A stretch of 12,082 nucleotides of DNA. Source: Candidatus Kapaibacterium sp. (GTDB taxonomy: Bacteria; Bacteroidota; Ignavibacteria; Palsa-1295). Positions 1-6,573 of the stretch are shown piece by piece. Under the pieces are notes generated by a model. That model saw nothing but the letters and a program-made list of their open reading frames with translations, made no database searches and was not told the origin of the DNA. Within the stretch, counting starts at the first letter, position 1, and every line of letters begins with the position of its first letter. The position numbers and the translations under genes were made by a program. The stretch spans positions 1-12,082 of the forward strand of contig JANWLI010000021.1 of assembly GCA_025450975.1 (NCBI GenBank), in the 5' to 3' direction.

Positions 1-2653
1 CGATATCAGTCGGCAAGCCAAGCGAGAACGCTTCGGCAATTGCCATGCGACGGTTGTTATAATCAACGGTCTTGATGTCGGTACCTGCATCAAAGATGTC
101 GTACACGCGACCCTCGAAGAGGAGCGTATCCGGCACGGTGCCGATCGGCACAGGGATGTAGGTGTACGAACCAGCACGGTTCGGTTCATAAATATCGGTG
201 AAGCACGAATCGAAGTAATCGATGAAGAACGTGCTCTGGATCGGGCCAACCGGAAGCTGCGGGAGCTTCGTGATGATGTTCACACCAGTTTCGCCCCAGA
301 AGTTACCGCGAAGCGTATCGATACCGCCGAAGCCAGGACCCTGCTGCAAAGGCAGACGGAGGGTGTAGCGTGCGCGGTTATCATAGATCGCATTGCCACG
401 CGAGTTGGACTCGTGTGACGGGATCGGTCCTTCAAGATCACCCCAGATGGTTGCGCCTGCATTAGGATCATGCGGGTTTGCCATTTCCGGAGCAACGAGG
501 TCGACTGTGGCGCTATGACGGCTCGTTGCAAAGTTGTTTGCAATGAGCGTCTGATTCGCCATCAGGTGAAGCTTGTAGTTATCCGAGTAGATCGCCGAGC
601 CGGTAAATGCCTGGTTCTTCTCAAAACGAGCGCGGCTCGAGATGAGTGTATCAAGCACCGGAATGTTCGACGAAGCATTGTTAATGTTTACATACAATGC
701 ACCACCACGACCGTTACGGTTGAACATACCGAGTGAATCCTCACCAACGGTAGCCCAGTTCTGGCAGAAGCGGGTAAGCTCACGCGGATCGAACGGAAGC
801 GGAGAAGTTTTTTGATCCATCGCATTAAATCCGTTCTCAACGAAGTAACGGAAGTAATGATGATCGCCCTGGTTCGGGCCCGACTGACCTAAGGTCATGT
901 GGTATGCACCGCCGTTACCGCCGATGACATAGTTGCGATGGAATTCTACTGCGAAGCAGCTATCACCCGTACCGTTGAATACAGCACCACCGCCAAGAAC
1001 AATATTCTTGTAAGCAGCACGGTCGATACGCGGGTTCGCCGGATTTACAAAGTTTGCTTCGTACCATACACGACGCTCCTGAAGATCAGGCTGTGCGTTC
1101 GGATTAAGGTAGACAGCACCGCCGGCGATACCAGCTGCATTGTTAACAAAGCGCATACGAAGCTCAACCGAATCCCAACGCGGCAGCTGATGTGTCTGCG
1201 GAGCAAGGTAACCGGTTAAGTACGTATACCAGTGTTGGTAGATAGCGCCACCCTCACGAAGAGCGGTGTTGCTGATAAACGAAATGAGTCCCGAATCGCG
1301 CATGATGTTCGGAATGTACTCAACGATATTGTCGCCGTCGATATTAAGCGCCGGGCCATTATCGGTAAGACTTCCGTTATTGCGCCAATCCATGTGGATA
1401 GCTCCGCCGAGACCGGCGAAGTTACCAAGGAAGGTTGCGCGCTTTCTGATAGAAAGACCAGGAGCACGCTCACTTGCATCATGGCCGAAGATGAGCGGAT
1501 CACCGTCGCCATTCGGAGCAGTAAAGAGCGGATTGCCCGAGTACTTGCTGACTGCGATAGCGCCACCGCGCATACGCCAGTCATTAGCCTCGCTTGTCGG
1601 CGTGACTGTTTCTACGATCGCGCTGTCGGTATTAAATGTTCCGAGCTGAAGATCTAAGCCGGTATAGTCACCGACATAGATACCGCCGCCAGCAGCGAGC
1701 TGCTGAACTGCGCCAGAAGTATTCTTATTCCACGCAATGCAACGCTCGATATGGATCGTATCGGTGCTCTTGTGGAAACGCGGAAGGCCAAGACCGGCTG
1801 AGTCATGGTTACCAAGACTCGCGACAACAAAGTCGGTATTCGTGGGTCCGAGACGACCTGCCATATAAATAGCACCGCCGTATGCACCGGTATCATGCCA
1901 GTAATGGCTGTTCGGCTGAGAATCGTCGTTAACGACGCGCGTATCACGAATCAACAGACGACGCACCTGGCCGTTCGCGAGCGAATGGCGACCGTCGTCG
2001 TTCGGGAAATAGGAAGCTGCAGGAGCCTCCAAGAAAGCAAACGCGCCACCGCGATAGATAGCAGAGCAGCTATCGACGATGATATCATACAGGTGCGTTC
2101 TCGCCGAGAAAGTCGTCAATACACCACCGGCACCGTTTGCAACGGTGTTAATGGCGACTGAATTCGTTAGCCTCGGGTCACCCGGCAAGTTTGCAACGCC
2201 GTAGATAAGCGTACGATCGACCGAATCGCGCTTTACGAAGTATGCAAAACGGACGTTCGCGAAATACACTTCACCCGCACCCGGAAGAACAACGATATGC
2301 CCCCACTCTCTGGAGAACTGGTTTACATTGACACCGCGCATTTGAATGCGGCGCTGCAAACCGGTAAAACCGTTTGCCGTGATACGACCATTGGTCGAAT
2401 CGATAATTCGGCTATGCGGCAGAAAATGCACTTCGGCACCTTCCTGGATGACCAGGTGGCCCGAATTGCTTAACGTACCGGATATACGGTAAATAGTATC
2501 GGTAAGCGAATTTCCTGGCGTACGCGAGTAAAACGTTACCGTTTGACTCGGCAGGATATATCCGCTCACTTCCTTAACATATTGAGCACTGGCATCCCGG
2601 AATAACCCGAGCGTACCAAGAATGAGACATAAAGCGATAAAGAAACGCTGCAT
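1..2653 (-). CDS. Secreted Pmp-like right-handed beta-helix surface protein, 5' part (C-terminus beyond window)
   Basis: An uninterrupted frame of 884 codons runs from the ATG at 2653 off the window edge, so the C-terminus is missing. Residues 1-23 form a classic signal peptide (charged start, FFIALCLILGTLGLF core, cleavage after ASA at 21-23). The body has at least twelve GGA-type cores near residues 202, 259, 322, 363, 416, 468, 511, 554, 581, 650, 685 and 753, such as GGAIYM, GGAIHM, GGAVYL and GGALYV. Several follow an FxxN element (FLGN 408, FISN 459, FVNN 502, FHRN 571, FEKN 677). FxxN plus GGA[ILV] is the signature of chlamydial polymorphic membrane protein repeats, which fold as a right-handed beta-helix. 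An NFWG motif near 784 is also common in such helices. By inference the protein is exported and displayed at the surface, perhaps through a C-terminal sorting or autotransporter domain outside the window. Codon use favours CGT, GGT, AAC and GTT more than neighbouring genes. Ligand and function are unknown. Confidence 0.88.
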   Translation of the reverse strand, partial: MQRFFIALCLILGTLGLFRDASAQYVKEVSGYILPSQTVTFYSRTPGNSLTDTIYRISGTLSNSGHLVIQEGAEVHFLPHSRIIDSTNGRITANGFTGLQRRIQMRGVNVNQFSREWGHIVVLPGAGEVYFANVRFAYFVKRDSVDRTLIYGVANLPGDPRLTNSVAINTVANGAGGVLTTFSARTHLYDIIVDSCSAIYRGGAFAFLEAPAASYFPNDDGRHSLANGQVRRLLIRDTRVVNDDSQPNSHYWHDTGAYGGAIYMAGRLGPTNTDFVVASLGNHDSAGLGLPRFHKSTDTIHIERCIAWNKNTSGAVQQLAAGGGIYVGDYTGLDLQLGTFNTDSAIVETVTPTSEANDWRMRGGAIAVSKYSGNPLFTAPNGDGDPLIFGHDASERAPGLSIRKRATFLGNFAGLGGAIHMDWRNNGSLTDNGPALNIDGDNIVEYIPNIMRDSGLISFISNTALREGGAIYQHWYTYLTGYLAPQTHQLPRWDSVELRMRFVNNAAGIAGGAVYLNPNAQPDLQERRVWYEANFVNPANPRIDRAAYKNIVLGGGAVFNGTGDSCFAVEFHRNYVIGGNGGAYHMTLGQSGPNQGDHHYFRYFVENGFNAMDQKTSPLPFDPRELTRFCQNWATVGEDSLGMFNRNGRGGALYVNINNASSNIPVLDTLISSRARFEKNQAFTGSAIYSDNYKLHLMANQTLIANNFATSRHSATVDLVAPEMANPHDPNAGATIWGDLEGPIPSHESNSRGNAIYDNRARYTLRLPLQQGPGFGGIDTLRGNFWGETGVNIITKLPQLPVGPIQSTFFIDYFDSCFTDIYEPNRAGSYTYIPVPIGTVPDTLLFEGRVYDIFDAGTDIKTVDYNNRRMAIAEAFSLGLPTDI

Positions 2654-2656
2654 ACT

Positions 2657-2662
2657 TCCTCC
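2657..2662 (-). promoter_or_regulatory. Strong Shine-Dalgarno of the beta-helix gene
   Basis: The minus strand reads GGAGGA followed by AGT and then the ATG at 2653. It fixes this start, which also begins a good signal peptide. No other gene in the window has a comparable purine-rich site close to its start. Confidence 0.7.
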
Positions 2663-2793
2663 GTGAGTGAGTAAATTGCGGTCTGTTAAAAAATTTTGGT
2701 CAAGCGACTTTGTCACTTCGATAGACGGGATTAACCTATTCGACATATTGTCTCGATGTATGATAAAACTTTTCGTTACTCGTGTATCCTGGA

Positions 2794-2874
2794 TGCAAGG
2801 TTTGAGATCGGCCTCGAAACGGACAAATCGGCGACGGGTCGCCGACTCACTACCGTGAGGCTCAAAGCCTTGCA
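2794..2874 (-). repeat. 81-base nested imperfect inverted repeat / long RNA hairpin
   Basis: Five paired arms nest around one tetraloop. TGCAAGG-type ends 2794-2800 pair with 2868-2874 (7 bp), 2801-2805 with 2862-2866 (5), 2811-2815 with 2857-2861 (5), 2819-2822 with 2853-2856 (4), and 2828-2834 with 2839-2845 (7), with loop 2835-2838. Small bulges separate the arms, for a total of 28 pairs. It begins 14 bases after the stop codon of the TPR gene and lies about 140 bases upstream of the beta-helix start. No T-run follows on the minus strand, so it is not a textbook Rho-independent terminator. It could be a 3' stabilising stem, a REP/MITE-like repeat or a leader element. A comparative search would be needed to choose. 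Confidence 0.6.
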
Positions 2875-2888
2875 AATATACGAGCTTT

Positions 2889-3620
2889 TCAAAGCGCTAC
2901 GTTCATTTTCATAAGGGCGCGCTTTGCAGCGTCGTCGAACTGCGTACCGGGGTACTCTTCCAAAAGTCTGCGGTACGCTTTAACCGCATCGTCCTTTTTG
3001 CCCAGTTCTTCGAAGTTCTTCGCGGCTGCAAGAGTATAGTCAGCATTGAGGGGATTCACCGGATCCATCCCGGCAGCCGACATAAATAACTTCGCAGCTT
3101 CCTCTTTGTTACCCTTCTCCTGAAAAATTGTTGCTTTTCCAGCATCTACCGATGCTTTTACCAACGGCTCACTGGCTGAAATGCCATCAAAAACGGTCAT
3201 TGCGCTGTCATATTGGCCCACATAATAGTAGGAATTCGCAAGGTACACCTTGGCCATTTCGCCGGATTTCGTTGATCCGTAAGTGTTTACGATCTCGCGG
3301 AGGCCTCGCAAAGGCTCGTTGCCTACTTTATCCTGAGTGCTGCCGTCGATCGCAAGGCGGTGATTATTAGCATTATAGGCTTTATCGGTGATTCTGGTAA
3401 GCCAAACACTTGCGGCCTGATTATCAGCTTCTGCGCCAGAGCGATATAAAAACAGGCCTACTGCTCCGAGGACCAATACGCCTAAGCCTACAAATACCTT
3501 TACCCGATTCCTTTCGAACCAGGTTTTTGCACTGTCTATGTTTGCCAGAACATCCTGACCTCCGGAAGCGACATCTTCCTGACGAATGGATGTGTTAATT
3601 TGCTTTTGCGAACGGATCAT
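2889..3620 (-). CDS. Membrane-anchored tetratricopeptide repeat protein (YfgM-like layout)
   Basis: The protein has 243 residues. A short cytoplasmic N-terminus ends in charged residues, followed by one hydrophobic segment at about 40-59 (VKVFVGLGVLVLGAVGLFLY), then a soluble region that should be periplasmic. TPR-like helix pairs are visible at about 123-153, 155-186 and 194-227; the last contains the typical pattern AAKNFEELGKKDDAVKAYRR. One N-terminal membrane anchor plus periplasmic TPRs is the layout of YfgM/TPR_21 proteins, which attend the Sec translocon or envelope assembly, but sequence alone does not prove that role here. There is no lipobox, so it is not a BamD-type lipoprotein. 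The ATG at 3620 lies only 34 bases after the tRNA-Arg and has no Shine-Dalgarno, so the mRNA may be released by tRNA 3' processing. The long inverted repeat lies just downstream. Confidence 0.85.
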   Translation of the reverse strand: MIRSQKQINTSIRQEDVASGGQDVLANIDSAKTWFERNRVKVFVGLGVLVLGAVGLFLYRSGAEADNQAASVWLTRITDKAYNANNHRLAIDGSTQDKVGNEPLRGLREIVNTYGSTKSGEMAKVYLANSYYYVGQYDSAMTVFDGISASEPLVKASVDAGKATIFQEKGNKEEAAKLFMSAAGMDPVNPLNADYTLAAAKNFEELGKKDDAVKAYRRLLEEYPGTQFDDAAKRALMKMNVAL

Positions 3621-3654
3621 GTAAACGAAAGTAATGCTTAAAGGAGCGAGGGTG

Positions 3655-3728
3655 TGCGCCCGGGGGGACTTGAACCCTCAACCTTTGGAACCGGAATCCA
3701 ACGTTCTATCCAGTTGAACTACGGGCGC
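3655..3728 (-). tRNA. tRNA-Arg (anticodon CCG)
   Basis: A full cloverleaf can be drawn on the minus strand. Acceptor GCGCCCG (3728-3722) pairs with CGGGCGC (3662-3656), with discriminator A at 3655. The D stem is GTTC/GAAC with loop AACTGGATA. The anticodon stem is TTGGA/TCCAA around loop TTCCGGT, anticodon CCG at 3694-3692, decoding CGG. The T loop is TTCAAGT. CCA is not encoded. The T stem (GAGGG with CCCCC) has an A-C mismatch at the second pair (positions 50-64), which is unusual but need not inactivate the tRNA. Confidence 0.93.
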
Positions 3729-3738
3729 TGGTATATAT

Positions 3739-3777
3739 AAAAAACTCGTTATGACGTCTACCGGACTCCAAAACGAG
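3739..3777 (-). terminator. Possible Rho-independent terminator between rlpA and tRNA-Arg
   Basis: On the minus strand CTCGTT (3777-3772) pairs with AACGAG (3750-3745), with a small inner GTC/GAC pairing (3766-3764 with 3758-3756), and the stem is followed directly by six T (3744-3739). The AT-rich outer stem and long loop make it weak. If functional it ends the manC-rlpA transcript, but it leaves only about 10 bases before the tRNA, so it could instead be leader structure of the tRNA transcript. Confidence 0.4.
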
Positions 3778-3786
3778 ATGAGACTA

Positions 3787-3814
3787 CAAAATTACCCGCA
3801 AAACAACTCCCAAA
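3787..3814 (-). promoter_or_regulatory. Candidate Bacteroidota-type promoter for tRNA-Arg
   Basis: The minus strand has TAATTTTG at 3794-3787, an exact match to the TAnnTTTG -7 box of Bacteroidota, with a TTTG at 3814-3811 lying 16 bases upstream as a possible -33 element. That spacing is shorter than usual. It would start transcription about 50 bases before the tRNA, upstream of the terminator-like hairpin, which makes the two calls partly incompatible. Confidence 0.25.
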
Positions 3815-3880
3815 ATTCTGGTGGATAGCCTAAAATAAACTTCACTAACCTGATTTTGTTACTAACTCCAACAAAGAAAA

Positions 3881-4309
3881 TTAATTTCCCCACTCAAGAA
3901 CCTCGACACGGACCCTAACTAAGCCATCGCGGACCATATCTATCTCTTTTGCAGCTCCATAGGTAAGATCGATGATACGCTCGGGTTTTACCGGTCCGCG
4001 GTCATTGACCCGCACGTCGACCTCCATCCCATTGGAAAGATTGGTAACGCGAAGGATCGTATTGAACGGATAGGTCCTGTGGGCGGCCGTCATCGCATCC
4101 TTATCAAAGGATTCGCCATTGGAAGTACGTCGGCCGTGAAACTCGCTTCCATAATATGACGCGATCCCTTCCATGGTACCGAGTGACCGTGTTACCGGAG
4201 CACCACAGCCAATAGCAGAAACAAGCAAGAGCAGAATACCGATGGACAGCCTATTATAGGTACTGGTCCTGATTATTGCGTTTGAGGTAATCGACAACAT
4301 CTTTAACAT
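3881..4309 (-). CDS. rlpA: RlpA-like septal/cell-wall lipoprotein (double-psi beta-barrel)
   Basis: With the start at 4309 the protein has 142 residues: an N-terminal region, a hydrophobic stretch (22-34, SIGILLLLVSAIG) ending in Cys35 as a likely lipid-attachment site, then a double-psi beta-barrel from about 48 to 140. RlpA motifs are clear: GIASYYG (48-54), TSNGESF (62-68) with the conserved Glu, VNDRGP (101-106) with the conserved catalytic Asp, and RIIDLTYGAA (111-120). RlpA family enzymes cleave denuded glycan strands of peptidoglycan at septa; this short form lacks a SPOR domain. The frame overlaps the end of manC by 56 bases. A GTG at 4324 or an ATG at 4300 are alternative starts, none with a Shine-Dalgarno, so translation is probably coupled to manC. 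No in-frame ATG, GTG or TTG after the manC stop would keep the signal sequence. Confidence 0.88.
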   Translation of the reverse strand: MLKMLSITSNAIIRTSTYNRLSIGILLLLVSAIGCGAPVTRSLGTMEGIASYYGSEFHGRRTSNGESFDKDAMTAAHRTYPFNTILRVTNLSNGMEVDVRVNDRGPVKPERIIDLTYGAAKEIDMVRDGLVRVRVEVLEWGN

Positions 4310-5372
4310 TCTGTGCTTTGTCACGACTCGCTATAAGGATGGCATCTCCGGAATGAATAACGGCAAGGTCATCAACGTTCATGAGAATGATGAGTTCTTT
4401 CGCTGTCGAACGAACCAGGCATCGTTTCGACGATCGCACGATAACCTTGCTGCCATCGATGGCATTCTGCGATTCATCTTTCTCAGCAAGACGCCAGACC
4501 TCATCCCAACTTCCGACATCGCTCCAGCCGACAGCACCTGCGCGAACGACATACACGTTCGACGCCCGCTCCATAACTGCATAGTCAATGGAATTACCGC
4601 GGATCTTACTATAGGCATCTTTTAATGCAGCGGCAAATCCGGGAGCCGATGGCAGCGGAAGCGCGCCGATACGCTCGTTGATATCTTCACAAAACTGCTC
4701 CAGTGCATGCCGGATCGCACCGACAGTCCAGACAAACATGCCGCTATTCCAGAGGAAGTCCCCTGATTCAACAAACCGCTTCGCCGTTTCTTCGTCCGGC
4801 TTTTCGGCAAATCGTTTTACACGAAATACATCCCGAACTTCAAACTCGGAGACCGTCGGTATTTGGGCGACGGTTGGCAATCGCTCATCGTCGATTTGAA
4901 TGTACCCATAGCCGGTTTCCGGGCGAGTCGGATGAATACCCAGCGTGACCAGGCCTTTCGTCTCCCGGGCGGTTCGCTCGGCAATGCTGATCAAGCGCGC
5001 AAACTCGTTCTCATTTTTTACCAGATGATCGGCAGGCAGAACGATCATCATCGCATCGTCGCCAACTGTCTTGTGGAGAATATGTGCTGCAAGAGCAATG
5101 CAGGTAGCCGTGTTACGCCCGATAGGCTCTGCGATGATATTTGCTCTCGGTACGCCGTTGGCCTGGTCGGCTACTTCGTCTACATGATAATCGCTGGTAA
5201 TGATGAGCGTATCTTCAAGCGATGCGAAACGTGATACGCGATCGATCGTGAGTTCGAGGAGCGACTTTGCTTTGTCGATTACGTGCAGCAGTTGCTTCGG
5301 CCGTTTCTTTCGGCTCTCTGGCCAAAACCGTGTGCCCACTCCCCCTGCAATAATGACCGGACAGATCTTCAT
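4254..5372 (-). CDS. manC: Mannose-1-phosphate guanylyltransferase (short form)
   Basis: The protein has 372 residues and makes GDP-mannose from GTP and mannose-1-phosphate in the cytoplasm, feeding mannose, fucose or rhamnose units into surface glycans. The nucleotidyltransferase signature AGGVGTRFWPESR with PKQ lies at residues 9-27, followed by EPIGRNTA (82-89), LPADH (112-116), GYGYI (154-158), FAEKPD (188-193), WNSGMF (208-213), IDYAVME (262-268) and DVGSWD (285-290). These are the guanylyltransferase rather than glucose-1-phosphate adenylyl- or thymidylyltransferase versions. The length fits the monofunctional family; the C-terminal isomerase cupin of about 470-residue bifunctional enzymes is absent. 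The start lies 3 bases after the alr stop and the end overlaps rlpA, so the three are probably one transcript. Confidence 0.93.
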   Translation of the reverse strand: MKICPVIIAGGVGTRFWPESRKKRPKQLLHVIDKAKSLLELTIDRVSRFASLEDTLIITSDYHVDEVADQANGVPRANIIAEPIGRNTATCIALAAHILHKTVGDDAMMIVLPADHLVKNENEFARLISIAERTARETKGLVTLGIHPTRPETGYGYIQIDDERLPTVAQIPTVSEFEVRDVFRVKRFAEKPDEETAKRFVESGDFLWNSGMFVWTVGAIRHALEQFCEDINERIGALPLPSAPGFAAALKDAYSKIRGNSIDYAVMERASNVYVVRAGAVGWSDVGSWDEVWRLAEKDESQNAIDGSKVIVRSSKRCLVRSTAKELIILMNVDDLAVIHSGDAILIASRDKAQNVKDVVDYLKRNNQDQYL

Positions 5373-5375
5373 ATA

Positions 5376-6494
5376 TTAGGTAATTGCTATGCGTGGTACC
5401 CGCGCAGTGACGTTTGTAAGAATTTCGTAGGGGATCGTCCCTATCGTACGGGCCAGCTCCCAGGCGGAAAGCGTTGGATCGTCCGTTGCGATCAACGTCG
5501 CACTTTCGCCAATGTCAACCACATCGTCACCGGTATCGGCCATGATCTGATCCATGCAGACCGTACCACGGACCGGGTACTGTTTGTTATTGATGGAAAC
5601 ACGAGATCTATTTGTAAGGAGCCGCGAATAACCGTCCCCGTATCCGACAGGCAGCGTTACAATATTCGTATCGCGATCGGCATGCCAGCGAAGGTTGTAG
5701 CTCACCCCTTCTCCCTTGGCGATACGTTTTGTATGAACAACGGCGCTCGTTAATGCAAGTACAGGCCGAAGCTCCGCACCCATCGTTTCCTGAAGCTCGA
5801 GTGACGGGGCATATCCGTAGAGCATGATCCCCGGACGGACCATATCGAACGCACTTTGGGCTGCATGCTGTAATATTGCTCCGCTATTGGCTGCATGGAC
5901 GAGCGGGACATCCGCGACCTCGGTGCGAATAGATCTAGTCAGATCGGCAAATGTATGTACCTGCTTCGTAAAAAATGCGGACTCAAGTTCGTCGCTGGTT
6001 GCAAAATGAGTTGAAAGACCTTTGAATTCTATCCACGCGCTCCGCTCGGCGATCGCACGAGCAAAGGCGAGCGCATCGTTGGGCTCAACGCCAATACGGC
6101 GCATGCCCGTATCGATCTTGAGGTGCACCTTCGCTTTTTTCTGAAGTGCTCGTGCTCGCGCTTCGATCGCAGACAGGAGATGATGCTCGGAAAGACTAAA
6201 CTCAAGCTCCTCAAGGATAAAGGTGTCAACCTCGTCTTCGAGCGCAGAAGTAAGCACGACGATCGGCAACGACGTTAGTTTACGAAGCTGCACTCCTTCT
6301 TCTTCGGTAGCGACACCGAAGTACCCGACCTCACCACTTTCGAGCGATGCCTTCGTGATGATCTCGAGCCCATGGCCATAGGCATTTGCTTTGACCACGG
6401 ACATAATGATCGGCTTGGCACCGATCCGGCGGCGGACCGTTCGGAGATTGTGTTGAAAGTGAGCGGTGTAGATGTATGCTCGTGTCGGGCGCAA
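5376..6494 (-). CDS. alr: Alanine racemase
   Basis: The protein has 372 residues, the usual size for this PLP enzyme that interconverts L- and D-alanine for peptidoglycan. The PLP-binding motif VVKANAYGHG (33-42) holds the Schiff-base lysine K35. The catalytic tyrosine is Y266 in GEGVSYNLRW. Also visible are KIDTGMRRIG (126-135), the RPGIMLYG block (220-227), LPVGYGDGYS (281-290), VCMDQ (312-316) and TARVPRI (363-369) at the C-terminus. The start is TTG at 6494: an in-frame TGA lies eight codons upstream with no ATG between, and the next ATG (codon 31) would delete the first beta strand, so TTG is the only workable choice. The RPTRAY opening matches the usual RPTxAxI beginning. The gene is followed after 3 bases by manC. 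A 14-base palindrome sits 22 bases before the start. Confidence 0.95.
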   Translation of the reverse strand: MRPTRAYIYTAHFQHNLRTVRRRIGAKPIIMSVVKANAYGHGLEIITKASLESGEVGYFGVATEEEGVQLRKLTSLPIVVLTSALEDEVDTFILEELEFSLSEHHLLSAIEARARALQKKAKVHLKIDTGMRRIGVEPNDALAFARAIAERSAWIEFKGLSTHFATSDELESAFFTKQVHTFADLTRSIRTEVADVPLVHAANSGAILQHAAQSAFDMVRPGIMLYGYAPSLELQETMGAELRPVLALTSAVVHTKRIAKGEGVSYNLRWHADRDTNIVTLPVGYGDGYSRLLTNRSRVSINNKQYPVRGTVCMDQIMADTGDDVVDIGESATLIATDDPTLSAWELARTIGTIPYEILTNVTARVPRIAIT

Positions 6495-6516
6495 AGTGCT
6501 CTGGAGCTGATAAAAA

Positions 6517-6530
6517 TTTCAGCGCTGAAA
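6517..6530. promoter_or_regulatory. Perfect 14-base palindrome upstream of alr
   Basis: TTTCAGCGCTGAAA is a perfect inverted repeat in the 79-base gap between the J-domain gene and alr. On the minus strand five T follow it. It could be an operator for a dimeric regulator or a small terminator-like hairpin (TTTCA/TGAAA around GCGC). Nothing in the sequence identifies a regulator. Confidence 0.35.
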
Positions 6531-6573
6531 AACACCGAATGCTGTCAATAGGTTAACTAAATAGAACGGAGTC

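Noticed and set aside
1216..1657. Several overlapping short open frames on both strands within the first 2.6 kb
   Set aside because: All lie inside the single continuous 884-codon frame that has a signal peptide and Pmp-type repeats. That frame lacks an in-window stop, so the small ones only appear more obvious.
1..2653. Repeated GGTGGCGCTATC-like DNA stretches as a possible repeat array
   Set aside because: They encode the GGAI cores of the beta-helix protein with irregular spacing and are not CRISPR repeats or a tandem array.
2698..2703. TTGACC on the minus strand as a -35 box for the beta-helix gene
   Set aside because: The sequence at the expected -10 position (about 2675-2680) is CGCAAT, not promoter-like.
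2667..2858. 63-codon plus-strand frame in the intergenic region
   Set aside because: It runs through the long inverted repeat and has no ribosome-binding site or recognisable protein pattern.
2889..3620. BamD-type outer-membrane assembly lipoprotein
   Set aside because: No lipobox cysteine; the N-terminus is a plain membrane anchor after about 40 cytoplasmic residues.
6543..6548. TTGACA on the minus strand upstream of alr as a -35 box
   Set aside because: No -10-like hexamer lies 16-18 bases downstream; the GC-rich palindrome is there instead.
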